Assembly (NCBI GenBank): GCA_016716835.1
Contig: JADJUW010000003.1
Location: 1 to 64,000, forward strand
Direction of reading: 5' to 3'
Length of the DNA: 64,000 nt
Origin: Myxococcales bacterium
GTDB taxonomy: Bacteria > Myxococcota_A > Polyangia > Haliangiales > Haliangiaceae
Part shown: in pieces, positions 36,671 to 46,730 of the stretch
Numbering within the stretch: position 1 is the stretch's first letter
Layout: every line of letters begins with the position of its first letter
Notes under the pieces: model-generated
What the model saw: only the letters and a program-made list of their open reading frames with translations
The model's database searches: none
Told to the model about the DNA's origin: nothing
Translations under genes and position numbers: made by a program

Positions 36671-37645
36671 CTACGGGCGCCGCGCAACGGTTTCGATTGA
36701 CAGGTTGACAACATTTGACAGTGGCTCGCGCTCCACCAGCACGGCGTCGGCCCGGCCCTGTGCACGGAGCCAATAGTATTTCGGGCCGGCCTCAACGATG
36801 TCAAAGCGCTGCGGCGAGGCCTCGCCCGCCGCATACACGGTCAACAAGGCCTTGGCCGCGTCGGCAGGCGGGGCGAAGTTTGGATCGGCGGGGCCGACGG
36901 CGGTGAGATTGGCCGCGAGATTTGGCAATTGACGGATAAGCTCCTGGTCGAGCACCGCGCCGGCCGGTGCCACCACGAGCCCGCCGCCGAGCAAGAGCCG
37001 CCAGTCACCGCTGGCGCGATCAAAGCGCCAGGTGCCGCTCGAGTTAGTGAGCTCAATCGCCTGCAAGGAAATCGGCGCGAACTGCGCATACGTCTTGTGC
37101 ATCCAGCCCGAAGGCGCGCTGGCGACGCTCCACGGGGTGATGCGCGTGCTTTCGTAGACCTCTGCCTTGCCGAGCAGGCGAATCGCGGCGGTCTGCCCGG
37201 TCGTCAGCCCAATGAGCAGGGTCTGTTCGCGGCCTCCCATCGCGATGGTGAGCTTGCGATCGTACTCATTGTCGGCGACGCGCAGCGAGGCGTGCCGGGT
37301 AAGATCGTTGGTCATGGGGGCGCTTGCCTCGGCGTCCGCCAGTGCCGCGATGAGGATTTCGATCTTTGCCAGATCGACGGGATGATCGTCATGCGACGTC
37401 ATGACCCATTTGTCGCCGCGCCGGGCGAGCGCGACGGTGGCGCCAGGTAACGCGGTCGGGCGGCCATCTTTCATCCCTTGCATCGGTGGTCCCCAAACGG
37501 TGAGCGCGGTGATCGAGGCCTCGGAGGCGCCGGGCACTAGCCGCCGCACGTCGAGCGACGGCCCACGATGCGCGAGCGTAACGGCGAGCAACAAGATGCC
37601 TTGGGCCACACCCAGCGCGAGCAAGGTTTTATTTAGTTTGTTCAT
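36671..37645 (-). CDS. DUF4340-family membrane-anchored protein
   Basis: A 324-residue protein with one N-terminal transmembrane segment (LLALGVAQGILLLAVTLA) and a periplasmic domain of repeated beta units (VALARRGDKWVMTSHDDHPVDLAKIEILIAAL pattern) typical of DUF4340. It overlaps the permease stop by ATGA, completing a three-gene operon. In other bacteria DUF4340 proteins accompany Gld-type ABC transporters; their role is not established. Confidence 0.8.
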   Translation of the reverse strand: MNKLNKTLLALGVAQGILLLAVTLAHRGPSLDVRRLVPGASEASITALTVWGPPMQGMKDGRPTALPGATVALARRGDKWVMTSHDDHPVDLAKIEILIAALADAEASAPMTNDLTRHASLRVADNEYDRKLTIAMGGREQTLLIGLTTGQTAAIRLLGKAEVYESTRITPWSVASAPSGWMHKTYAQFAPISLQAIELTNSSGTWRFDRASGDWRLLLGGGLVVAPAGAVLDQELIRQLPNLAANLTAVGPADPNFAPPADAAKALLTVYAAGEASPQRFDIVEAGPKYYWLRAQGRADAVLVEREPLSNVVNLSIETVARRP

Positions 37646-40506
37646 GACTCACCTGCCTTGCGCCACGCCGCGATCGGCCATGGCCGCACCGCGCGCCGCC
37701 GAAGCCACGCGATGAGCAAGGCCGCCGCCAACAGCGCGGCGGCGATCGCGTAATTGAGATACTCCCAAAACGCCGTCGCGTCATCGGCAAGGTTTAGCAG
37801 CGGGGTGTGCGTTGAGTTGGCGCGAATCTTCAGCATGTCGTTGTCGCTGACCGCCCAGTCGACGAGATTCTGCAAGAACAGCAAGTTGTTATAGCCGCTC
37901 TGATTGTCCAGCGAGGTCAGCAGCGTCACCAGCTCGTCGCTGGCAAAGGCCGATGATCCGATCACCACGACATGCGTATTGGGTGGCGACTTGGCTATCA
38001 GCTGGTCGCCGCCGCGGTCCGCCACGCCAAGGGCCTTGGCCTGCGCCGCCGCATGGCTGGTAAACGTGCCGGTGAGGCTGACGCCGAGCACGAAGGGCGG
38101 TTTTAGCGCCAGGGCCGCCGTGGCGTTCGTCGCCGTGCGCGTGCGATCCGGATGCACGTCGACGTTGGTGTCGGTCCACGCCCGCGGCGACGAATGCAGC
38201 AGCGGCGTCACCTCGATGTCCCCAAGCCGCGCCGGCAGGGGGCCGTTGGTCTTGGCGTCGACAAGCGGCGAGGCGTAATGCATCACCGACCACGCGACGT
38301 CGGAGGTTGCTGGATGCGCCTCGTTCATCGCGCGGCCATCAATGCGGACAAAATAGGGGTACGGCCGCATCTCGAGCTGGCCGCTGGCGGTCGGGGAAGG
38401 AAACTGGTCGGCCACCTCGTCGAGGACCAGATAGGGTGCGACGTCGATGCCCCAGGCGCGCAGCATGTCCTCAAGCCCCGTATTGACCCGCTCGACGCTA
38501 ATGCGTTCGCCCTCGCCGCGGGCGAGCCGATAGCGCCCGGCGAGCACGATCAGCGAGCCGCCATGCATGACGTATTGATCGATGGCGCGCACCTCGGCCG
38601 GTGACAACGCCGAGGGCCCGGCGAGCACCAGGACGTCGATGAGCTGCAGCGACGTGCTGGTCGCAACCCGCAACAGGGCGACGTCGTAGTCGCTTTGCAT
38701 AAGCGCGGTGCCAAACGTCTCGAAGGCCTGCGGCGGAGGCGGGGCCGCCACGCCAGGCGTTGGTAACTTGCCGTCCGGCGCCGGCGGCGGTGGCGGCGCC
38801 GAAGGGACCCAGAGCCCAACCACCTTAGAGAACCCTGGAATGGAGCGTCGAATGGCGCTGCGGATGCCGTCCTTGAGCGTATACAACGTCGGCGCCGCAT
38901 CCAGCATCACGCGCGACGTCCGGCCATTGCTGGTCACCGCCAGCGTAAAGAAGGCGGGCTTGCCGGATTCGACCTGCTTAAACACCGGGGCGACGCCATG
39001 CGTGGCAAAAAATGCCTCGGCATCGACGCCTGGTGGTGGCGTGACCGCGGCAAAGGTTAGCCCATCGCCGAGCTCTTGCCTGAGCTGGCGCATGGCCAAC
39101 TCTAACGTCGCCGGGAGCTGGACGAATTGCGGCGGCAATAGGTCCGGTGAATAATAGGCGGTGATGGTGGGCGGCACCGGCAAGGCCTTGACGCGCTCGC
39201 CAAGATTCTGCCCCGTCGCCGCCAGCTTTTTGATCGCGCCGGTGACCGTGTATTCCACCGACTTAAGGCGGTAGGTAAGCTTGTTCTCGATGATTTTTTC
39301 CTCGAGAAAGCTCGTCGCGTCGAGCACCAGGCTGTGCGTGCCGAGCTTGAGCACCACGAAGAAATACGCGCTCACCACCGCGTCCTTATTCTTCGACAGC
39401 TCGCGAAATGGCCGCGACTCGAGGCCAAACTCTGCCTTGGCGCGATCGGCCAAGGCCTTGGAGCGCGTCGGGTCGAGCCGCTCGATGGTGATGTTGTCGC
39501 CGCTTGCGATCTGAAATTCGGCCAGCGTATCGTTGATGCGCGGGACAAAGGTCTTGAGCTCAGAGGGCAGGTTATCCGAAAAATACGCGCGGATGAGCAA
39601 GGGCTCGCGCAAGCCGCGCACGATATGTTTGGTGGTGGGCGAGAGGCTATAGTCGCCGCGTGCGGTTAGGTCGGCGCGCGCCGCGGTGATCGGCGCCATC
39701 CACGCGTTGAGGAGCAGGGCGTTGCAGAGGGCGAGGGCGACCGCCAGGCGTGCCTGCCACCGAATGCGCCGATCGCCTTCGCCCGTGCCAAAGCTGCGGC
39801 GCACCAACATATAGACGTTGAGCGCGAGAAAGGCCGCCGTGAGGCTGAGGTAGTAGACAAGGTCGCGCGCATCGAGAACCCCACGCGAGATGCTCTCGAA
39901 GCGGCTGCCCGTCGCCACGCTGCGTAGCCACGCGGCGGCGTCGAGCCCGACCAGTTGGGTCACCGGCTCGGTGCCCGGCACGTACAAGAGCAGGCAGACC
40001 AAGACGGTGCCGATCAGCGCGACCAGCTGATTGTCGGTGGTTGCGGAGATGCACATGCCGATGGCGAGGTAGGCCGCCGCGAGCAGCAATGCGGCGGTGT
40101 AGCCTCCCATCACGGGTCCCCAGTCAAGGTCGCCGAGCATGGCGACGGTCAGGGGCACCCCAAGCGTCATCGCCAGCGCGAGCGCAATCAGCGCCAGGCC
40201 CGCGATGAATTTCCCGAGCACCAGGCGGTGGCGTGGCACCGGCAACGTCAGCAAGATTTCGATGGTGCCCGTGCGTTGCTCTTCCGCCCACAGGCGCATC
40301 GACAACGCGCCCACCAGCATGATCATGGCGAGCGGTAGCACCTCAAACAGCGGGCGGACATCGGCGACGCCGCGCGCGAAAAATTTGTGTTGCCAAAAGA
40401 ATCCAAGCAGCGCCAAGGCGAGAAAACCGCCCAAGAACAACACCGCCACCGGTGAGGCAAAAAAGCCACGTAGCTCTTTTTTTGCGATCGCAACGATTTG
40501 GCTCAT
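37642..40506 (-). CDS. Fused ABC-2 permease and GldG-like auxiliary protein
   Basis: A 954-residue membrane protein. Residues 1 to about 240 form an ABC-2 permease with six transmembrane segments and the RLWAEEQRTGTIEILLTLPV motif of the GldF type. After a further helix pair, residues of about 270-900 are a large periplasmic part like GldG (uncharacterised gliding/ABC auxiliary, with LVLAGPSALSPAEVRAIDQYVMHGGSL), closed by a C-terminal helix and RRRAVRPW. GldF and GldG are separate in Bacteroidetes, where GldAFG is tied to gliding and surface adhesion (family knowledge). The fusion and the ATGA overlaps on both sides show a single coupled complex. Substrate unknown. Confidence 0.85.
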   Translation of the reverse strand: MSQIVAIAKKELRGFFASPVAVLFLGGFLALALLGFFWQHKFFARGVADVRPLFEVLPLAMIMLVGALSMRLWAEEQRTGTIEILLTLPVPRHRLVLGKFIAGLALIALALAMTLGVPLTVAMLGDLDWGPVMGGYTAALLLAAAYLAIGMCISATTDNQLVALIGTVLVCLLLYVPGTEPVTQLVGLDAAAWLRSVATGSRFESISRGVLDARDLVYYLSLTAAFLALNVYMLVRRSFGTGEGDRRIRWQARLAVALALCNALLLNAWMAPITAARADLTARGDYSLSPTTKHIVRGLREPLLIRAYFSDNLPSELKTFVPRINDTLAEFQIASGDNITIERLDPTRSKALADRAKAEFGLESRPFRELSKNKDAVVSAYFFVVLKLGTHSLVLDATSFLEEKIIENKLTYRLKSVEYTVTGAIKKLAATGQNLGERVKALPVPPTITAYYSPDLLPPQFVQLPATLELAMRQLRQELGDGLTFAAVTPPPGVDAEAFFATHGVAPVFKQVESGKPAFFTLAVTSNGRTSRVMLDAAPTLYTLKDGIRSAIRRSIPGFSKVVGLWVPSAPPPPPAPDGKLPTPGVAAPPPPQAFETFGTALMQSDYDVALLRVATSTSLQLIDVLVLAGPSALSPAEVRAIDQYVMHGGSLIVLAGRYRLARGEGERISVERVNTGLEDMLRAWGIDVAPYLVLDEVADQFPSPTASGQLEMRPYPYFVRIDGRAMNEAHPATSDVAWSVMHYASPLVDAKTNGPLPARLGDIEVTPLLHSSPRAWTDTNVDVHPDRTRTATNATAALALKPPFVLGVSLTGTFTSHAAAQAKALGVADRGGDQLIAKSPPNTHVVVIGSSAFASDELVTLLTSLDNQSGYNNLLFLQNLVDWAVSDNDMLKIRANSTHTPLLNLADDATAFWEYLNYAIAAALLAAALLIAWLRRRAVRPWPIAAWRKAGES

Positions 40507-41459
40507 GGTCGTGCCCCCCGGGCTGCGCTTGGCGCCGCGGCCCCTGCTAGCTCGGCAAACACGTGCTCAAGCGTCTTGTCGTCGGCGCGCAGCTCGCGCA
40601 CCGCGAGCCCCGGCACGGCCACCGCGGCGAAGATCGCGGCGGCCAGGTCGTGGTCGCCTGCGGCCACGACGCGCCAGCGTTGGTAGCCCGCGGCGGCGGC
40701 GCCGACGGCCTGCACGCCGGTGACGCCCTTGATGGCGCGCAAGGTCGCTTCGGCGCGTGGATCGCTCGCCAACTCGACGATGACCGCGTTTTGCGCCGTA
40801 AGCTCCGCCAACGCGCGGTCGGCGCACAGCTGTCCGCGCTCGATAATAATGACGCGCCGACAATTGGCCTGCACCTCACCCAAGATGTGAGTGGAAAGTA
40901 GCACGGTCGCGGTGGCCGCGAGCCCAGCGATGAGCGCGCGGATCTCGAGCACCTGAGTCGGGTCTAGCCCTGCCGTCGGTTCGTCCAAGATGAGCACGGA
41001 GGGCTTGTGCACGATTGCCTGCGCGATGCCGACGCGTTGACGAAACCCCTTGGAGAGCTTGCCAATCGGCTGCAGCAGGCGTTCTTCTAAACCGGTGGCG
41101 ACGATCGCGTCGGCGAGGCCGCGGTGGCGCGCGTCGCCGGTTAGGCCGCGTAACTCGGCGATCATGCCGAGATATGCCTGCACCGTCATGTCGTGGTAAG
41201 ACGGCGCGTTTTCCGGCGAGTAGCCGATATGGCGTTGCGCGGCGACTGGGTCGGCGACGACGTCGACGCCATGCACCGCGATGCGACCGCTATCGGGCCG
41301 CAGGTAGCCGGTCAGCATTTTCATCAGCGTTGTCTTGCCGGCCCCGTTGCGCCCGAGCAGGCCAATCACCTCGCCGCGCTGGACGGTAAACGAGACCTCG
41401 CTTACCGCCGTGGTCGCGCCGTAGCGCTTACAGGCCTGCGAAACTTCTATGGCATTCAT
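40503..41459 (-). CDS. ABC transporter ATP-binding protein (GldA type)
   Basis: A 318-residue ATPase that should energise the downstream permease. Walker A GRNGAGKTT, Q-loop-region GYSPENAPSYHDMTV, signature LSKGFRQRVGIAQA, Walker B VLILDEPTAGLD and H-switch STHIL are all present. A ~100-residue C-terminal extension follows, as in ABC-2 ATPases. The ATG at 41459 is preferred over the TTG at 41480. Its promoter must lie just downstream of the terminator at 41475-41512. Confidence 0.93.
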   Translation of the reverse strand: MNAIEVSQACKRYGATTAVSEVSFTVQRGEVIGLLGRNGAGKTTLMKMLTGYLRPDSGRIAVHGVDVVADPVAAQRHIGYSPENAPSYHDMTVQAYLGMIAELRGLTGDARHRGLADAIVATGLEERLLQPIGKLSKGFRQRVGIAQAIVHKPSVLILDEPTAGLDPTQVLEIRALIAGLAATATVLLSTHILGEVQANCRRVIIIERGQLCADRALAELTAQNAVIVELASDPRAEATLRAIKGVTGVQAVGAAAAGYQRWRVVAAGDHDLAAAIFAAVAVPGLAVRELRADDKTLEHVFAELAGAAAPSAARGARP

Positions 41460-41474
41460 GTCAGCGTAAGTATG

Positions 41475-41512
41475 GAACAAAAAGACCCAGCCGGGGTATT
41501 CCCAGGCTGGGT
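41475..41512 (-). terminator. Rho-independent terminator of the PilY1-like gene
   Basis: Arms acccagcc (41485-41492) and ggctgggt (41505-41512) pair perfectly. An inner ggg/ccc extends the stem, with a TATT loop. On the minus strand the hairpin is followed directly by CTTTTTG (41478-41484). It lies 40 bases after the stop of the 1645-residue gene and just before the ABC ATPase start, insulating the two transcription units. Confidence 0.88.
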
Positions 41513-41551
41513 AAGTCGCGGCCGCCGCCGCGGGCGCTTAGGCGCTACGGG

Positions 41552-44500
41552 TTAGAAGATCTGGTTCCACGCGCCCATCGTGAGGCCGTCGCCGCCGAGA
41601 TAACCGCTACCGTTGCCGCCGGTGCCCCCACCTGACTGGCCCGCCGCGTCGCCGATGCGATTAATATCCCCGGAAACGGTGGCAAAATACACCGCGTTGC
41701 CCGAGCCGTAGATCGAGCCGTAGACGGCGCCCTCCCGCCTTGTGCTTTCGTTGACCGCAAAAGGGTTGTCGCTACCCTGGTCGAGTCTCATGGCGATGAG
41801 CTTGTTATAGCCCGGGTTATCACAGCCGACATGCGCCACCGAGACCGAGAAGATCGCTTGGAAGTCGCTGACGATGACGCCGCCGAAGGAGCGGTACATT
41901 AAGTTGTCTGGGCCGAGCAACGACATCTTGGTATGCACCATCGAGTCCGTCTCGCCCGCCGCCGGCACAAATGGCGACGCCAGCGAGGCCGCCGTCGGCA
42001 CGGCGCCGTTGCCCGTTATGGCCGCCATCCCCATGTTGCGCGTCGAGTCGACGGCGTAGATGTAGTTCGGCAAGCCGGTGGCAAAATCGGCCTCCTTACC
42101 GGCGGAGTTAAAGCCACCGGTGCCAAAAAACACAAACGTTTTCGCGTCATCGAGAATGGTTTTGACCGCGATGGTGCCCGAAATCGGCACGCGATGGCCA
42201 AATTCACGCGCGGTTGAAAACCATGCGCCCCACTCGGCCGGATCGACCGCGCCGTTGCAGTTGGACATGCGCACGCCCGCGACCCGTCCGATGTCGGCGT
42301 GGTGCCCCGGATAGTTCAGCCACGTAAACCACGGATTTGCGCGCGCGTATTCTGTGTCAATGTCGAGTTCGACGGCGGGGTTAATAATGTAGCCGTAGCC
42401 GCATGAGTCGAACAACGCCATGCGATTGACGTAGCCCTTCCACGCCCCCGGGGAATGAACGGCTTGGTAGGCTAGGCCGCCGCCGCTGCCGCCGCCGGAT
42501 GGGCCGCCGCCAAAGCCACCGCCGCCGCTACCACCACTACCGCCGCCGCCGCCGCCTAGACCACCATAGTTATCGCCCATCCCGAGGGCGATTTGGTCCT
42601 CGAAGGCTTGGTTAAATAGCACAGGGTCTGACGAGACCGGGCAAAGCGTCAGCCATCGCCACATGGTCTTGCCGTCGCTGGCGCGACGCGCCGTGACGCC
42701 ACGCCCCTCGTTCTTTTCCCACCATTGATCGAGTTCGCTGGCCATCGCAGTCTCGCCAGCCGGCACGGCCGTGCCGCCACCGTCCACGGTCTTGGGATGC
42801 CCCGTCGGCGGTGAGCCGCCCTGCAACACTTGTGGCGAGTTCGAACCCGCGAGGATGACGATCGTTTGTTCGTTGTCGCCAGGGCCGAAGTAAACTGGGG
42901 TGTTGCCGTCGGTGGGAACGGGGTCGGTTGCGACTGTGCCGCCACCACCGCCACCACCCACGGTTCTCTCCGTACAAACAAACGGATCGTTGATCACGTT
43001 CGGGTCGAGGGTCACCGCCGTTCCAAAGCCGCCACCCGAATAGACGTAGGACTTTTTCGCATGGATCGATACCCGCGCGATAACGGCCTTGTGGTTGGCC
43101 CAGCCAAAAAACTCAAGCCACTCAACCGGCAGGCCAGGGAAGTACGACGCCTTCACCGACAAGTCGATGGTTGGGTCAAATTGCCACTTGGGCAACGGGC
43201 CGTTGACTTTGTCACCTGGCTGCCAATCATTGGCGACCGAGTCATAGCCGGTCGAGCCTGGTTTGCCGGCGTATTCCGAGTGGCTTAGTTCGAGATAGGT
43301 ATACGTCGTGCCGCCCGAGCCGCCGCCGATAATGGCCACGGTTTTAAAGAGTGAATCGGCGGTTGGGTCGAGCACGTCGGCCAACGTCACCGAACCGGAG
43401 ACGAAGTTGCTAATCGCTAGCTCGCCCACACCTTGCGAGGCCGCGCACACCTGCGGATCTGTGCTCGACGATGCGACGCAGTCGCCATAGGCACCACTGA
43501 GCACGGAAGAAGGCATATAGCCCCAAAGCTCAAAGCCGTTATTGCTGCCGTTAAAGGGCGCCTTAACATAATAGGAGCTGAGAAAGCCGTTAAGGCTGCC
43601 AACCAACACCTGTGAGACGCGCTGCGCCTTCGCCTCTTTAAAGGCCTCGAACTTGATCTTGGTGTCCAGTGGCACCTGTGAGCCGCCCTCGGTGTACCAC
43701 AGTGGCAACGCGGGAGGCTGCATCATCGCCGGCGTGGCTTCGGTGATGGCGCCGAGCATGGAGCGCTCGCCTGCGACGCCGAAGCGCTTGGATTTCATCC
43801 ACGTTACCATCGTGGTTGCCTGGGCCTGATCCGCCAGCAGGAGGTCCGCATACATCGGGCCAATGGTCGCTGCATCAAAGTCGAGCTTGGTGAGCACCGC
43901 GGCGTTGACGCCTGCGGGGTTGCCTGCGGAATCAAGGCCGCCCTGGGCCGTGGCGGTGAAGAGATCGCGCGGCTGCGCGCGCGCCGCCAGCTTTGCAGAA
44001 GCCTCAAATAATTCGGCATCGGGATCGTTGGTGCTAAAGCCGGCATTGACGGCGTAGAGCTTGCCGCGCAAGCCGGGGTTGGTATACGAACCTTGAAAGA
44101 TCACGCCATTGGATTCGATGGTGCCGCCCTTGGCGATTTCTTGTGCAGCCTCGAACGTGAAGTCCATGGTTAGGCCGGTGAGCTTGGGCGTTTTGGTGTA
44201 GTTGTCGTACGAGCAAAAACGCGCCGCCCACCGCAAGTCGTGGCCCGAGAGGTCGTCAAAGTCGGCACAAAACGATCCGACCGCACAGCCGTTGCCGGCG
44301 GGGAAGGGACCCGTGCCGCGGATGGTTTGCACCCAGGTGCCAGCGCCAATTGGGTTTTGCGGATTGACTGGATCGACGGGGGTATTTGTCACCCACAGCT
44401 GAAATTTCGCGTCGGTGTCGATCCCTACCGAGGCAGAGTCAGCGTCGAGCTCGACGCGCCGGGCGGCATACTCGCCATTGCCAAGGCCAGATAGGTCGAC

Positions 44501-46489
44501 GATTTCTGACACGGTCCAGCCGCATTCGGGATACGTGGTGCCACGGACGCGATTGGGAATGAGCGACGTCGAACCGCTGTTGTTACCGTCATACGAGAGA
44601 ATGTCCGGCGTATGGTTAACGCTATCGTAGTCAAGAACGAGCATGACGTCGAAGTCCTTATTTGTGCCGGTCGAGCGGCCCACCGCCGACAACGACAGCG
44701 CGCTCGCCAAGCTCGTCGTCCCGGGTGAGGAATTGGTGTTCGCGAACATGAAGACATGGCCGCCGTCGGCGCGCTGGGCAGCCACGGGAGTGCCTAGACC
44801 ATAGGCCCGCGGGACGCCAACCGCGCCGTCGGTTGCAATAATGATGTCCAGATCGCCGTCGAGGTCCGTGTCAGCCATCGCGGCGCCCGTGACGGCGCCC
44901 TTGAAGAGGGAGTAGCCTTGCCGCGGAGGCGAGGTGTTGGTATCGCCAAAGTTGGTGCAGGCGCTACTTGTGTATGACGAGTTGAGTGTACAGGTTGTAG
45001 GCGCGGCGGCGTAGTTGGTCTCGACCGCGACGTCTGCGGGTTGGACTGAGTCATAGACAAATACATTAGGGTAGGCATCCTGGCCGGAAAACGATTTAAG
45101 CCCCTTGGTGGCAGGCGAGCCGACGACCAGATCTTGCTTGTTGTCGTTGTTGATGTCGCCAATGGCAAACACCGGCACGCGTGCACGCAGGTTGTCGCCG
45201 GTCGGGCCCTGGGAAAATACGTCCGAGGTGGCGAACACATTCTCGGAGGTGACGCCGCCAACGACAAAGGAAAGATACGAGTTAAACACGAACTGCGGCT
45301 GAGGCAGCTGCACATTGTTGAGCAGCTTGGCAATCTTGCCGGTGGCGCCGGACGCGTTGCCGAGTGGGTTGACGCCGACGAGCACGTCGGCAAAGGTGTC
45401 TTCGTTGTTAAAGTTACCCGTTGCGGTGGTCTTGGTGCCCCAGCCAATATGATTTAGCTTGGTCGTATCAAAGCCCGACGCCAAGGCGTCGTAGGCGGGT
45501 TCAAAGCGCGATTGCCCGGCGTAGGCGCTACCCGCGGGGCAAAGTCGCCAGTTGGTGTCGGCCTCGCTGTGGCCGCATGCGGCGCCGCGATTAAGCCAAA
45601 TCTTGGCGTAGACGAACGTACCGGCTTGGCCGCCCGTGGGGTATTTGTAGTCGCGCGAGCCGATCACGGCAACGTCGGGCCACGTGTCGCCGTTAAAGTC
45701 GCCTGTAAAAAGGCTGCGCACCAGATCGCCGCCGCTGTCGGGTTCAACCGTGCTGCCAGGGTACGGCAGGGCAAACCCCGTGGCTTGGCTGTCGCTGTTG
45801 GCGCTGCCGTGGTTGAAGTCGGGTACGAGATATTGCTTGGGATCCTCGGAATTCTTGACGGTCTGCCAATCGCCCTCAAAATTGCAGTCTACATTTTGCG
45901 TCGTGAACTCGTTCCACGGCGTTCCCACCGCCTCGGTGACGATGGCATACGTGGCACCGGGTTGGCCGCACGTGCCGCCCGTGAGCTTGTTGCGCTTGGT
46001 GGTCTTCTTGGTGGTGTTCATGAACAGATACACCGACGACGCCGAATGGTTCTTGAAGCTAGACGGCGCCGGCGTGGTGCAGTCGGTGGAGGCTGAGGTT
46101 TGACACCGTTTCTTAAGCGGCGCGCCGACGTAGTCGTCGAAGCCGTCTCTGTTGAAGTCGGCCGCGGCACCGAATGACATCGCGCTGAGATACGAAAAAT
46201 TTGCCAACGAGAACTGACCGCCAACGTAATTGAGACGCAGCGCGGAGGCGCCGGCGTCGAACGTCATCGCATTACTCTTTTGCGTCAACAGGTCGAGCGT
46301 GTTGCCTGAGCCGCCTTGCCCGTAATCAAACGCCTCGTTGTCGACGCACTGCTCTGAGTACGCGAGCTCCGGTGGTAGCGAGATCGCAAACGCGACGACG
46401 CAAACCACCGCCAACAACCAACCGAGTGGCGCGGGCTTGCGATTCGTCGTTTGTTGCAGATGGGTCGCGGACGTCTTGATACGCTTCAT
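41552..46489 (-). CDS. 1645-residue secreted FG-GAP / PilY1-like protein
   Basis: Very large exported protein with a signal-like N-terminus (LLAVVCVVAFAISLPPELAYS). The first half has several FG-GAP/VCBS-like repeats with Asp-rich calcium loops (DFNRDGFDDYVG, DFNGDTWPDVAV, DINNDNKQDLVV, DLDGDLDII). The second half resembles the PilY1 beta-propeller: FELWGYMPSSVL, VAIIGGGSGGTTYTYLEL, WANHKAVIARVSIHAKKS and FGTGGFNSAGKEADFATGLPNYIYAVD. PilY1 is the tip-associated adhesin of type IV pili. Gly-rich runs occur near residues 1190 and 1300. Start ATG 46489 follows a GGGGGA site. The PilY1 assignment is from motif pattern, not alignment. Confidence 0.7.
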   Translation of the reverse strand: MKRIKTSATHLQQTTNRKPAPLGWLLAVVCVVAFAISLPPELAYSEQCVDNEAFDYGQGGSGNTLDLLTQKSNAMTFDAGASALRLNYVGGQFSLANFSYLSAMSFGAAADFNRDGFDDYVGAPLKKRCQTSASTDCTTPAPSSFKNHSASSVYLFMNTTKKTTKRNKLTGGTCGQPGATYAIVTEAVGTPWNEFTTQNVDCNFEGDWQTVKNSEDPKQYLVPDFNHGSANSDSQATGFALPYPGSTVEPDSGGDLVRSLFTGDFNGDTWPDVAVIGSRDYKYPTGGQAGTFVYAKIWLNRGAACGHSEADTNWRLCPAGSAYAGQSRFEPAYDALASGFDTTKLNHIGWGTKTTATGNFNNEDTFADVLVGVNPLGNASGATGKIAKLLNNVQLPQPQFVFNSYLSFVVGGVTSENVFATSDVFSQGPTGDNLRARVPVFAIGDINNDNKQDLVVGSPATKGLKSFSGQDAYPNVFVYDSVQPADVAVETNYAAAPTTCTLNSSYTSSACTNFGDTNTSPPRQGYSLFKGAVTGAAMADTDLDGDLDIIIATDGAVGVPRAYGLGTPVAAQRADGGHVFMFANTNSSPGTTSLASALSLSAVGRSTGTNKDFDVMLVLDYDSVNHTPDILSYDGNNSGSTSLIPNRVRGTTYPECGWTVSEIVDLSGLGNGEYAARRVELDADSASVGIDTDAKFQLWVTNTPVDPVNPQNPIGAGTWVQTIRGTGPFPAGNGCAVGSFCADFDDLSGHDLRWAARFCSYDNYTKTPKLTGLTMDFTFEAAQEIAKGGTIESNGVIFQGSYTNPGLRGKLYAVNAGFSTNDPDAELFEASAKLAARAQPRDLFTATAQGGLDSAGNPAGVNAAVLTKLDFDAATIGPMYADLLLADQAQATTMVTWMKSKRFGVAGERSMLGAITEATPAMMQPPALPLWYTEGGSQVPLDTKIKFEAFKEAKAQRVSQVLVGSLNGFLSSYYVKAPFNGSNNGFELWGYMPSSVLSGAYGDCVASSSTDPQVCAASQGVGELAISNFVSGSVTLADVLDPTADSLFKTVAIIGGGSGGTTYTYLELSHSEYAGKPGSTGYDSVANDWQPGDKVNGPLPKWQFDPTIDLSVKASYFPGLPVEWLEFFGWANHKAVIARVSIHAKKSYVYSGGGFGTAVTLDPNVINDPFVCTERTVGGGGGGGTVATDPVPTDGNTPVYFGPGDNEQTIVILAGSNSPQVLQGGSPPTGHPKTVDGGGTAVPAGETAMASELDQWWEKNEGRGVTARRASDGKTMWRWLTLCPVSSDPVLFNQAFEDQIALGMGDNYGGLGGGGGGSGGSGGGGFGGGPSGGGSGGGLAYQAVHSPGAWKGYVNRMALFDSCGYGYIINPAVELDIDTEYARANPWFTWLNYPGHHADIGRVAGVRMSNCNGAVDPAEWGAWFSTAREFGHRVPISGTIAVKTILDDAKTFVFFGTGGFNSAGKEADFATGLPNYIYAVDSTRNMGMAAITGNGAVPTAASLASPFVPAAGETDSMVHTKMSLLGPDNLMYRSFGGVIVSDFQAIFSVSVAHVGCDNPGYNKLIAMRLDQGSDNPFAVNESTRREGAVYGSIYGSGNAVYFATVSGDINRIGDAAGQSGGGTGGNGSGYLGGDGLTMGAWNQIF

Positions 46490-46730
46490 ATGTTTTCCCC
46501 CGTCACGTTGTTGAATTGGCTAACGCAGTCACCAACGCAAAATGTGACATCACCTAGGATACTGCGACTGAATCGCGTTTTCTAAGCAAATACCGGATCT
46601 TTGCGCAAGAAATGGAAGACATATAAGTGCCGACATCCCGATGCACCTACGCCGCATCCGCTTGTCATACATGTGGTTTTGCGGCAAGTGCGCGCGCCGC
46701 TAACAAGTGCGTCGAGCGTAGTGGCGACGC

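Noticed and set aside
42830..42860. tRNA T-loop-like GTTCGAACCC
   Set aside because: Inside the coding sequence of the giant FG-GAP gene; no cloverleaf can be folded around it. No tRNA or rRNA gene was found anywhere in the window.
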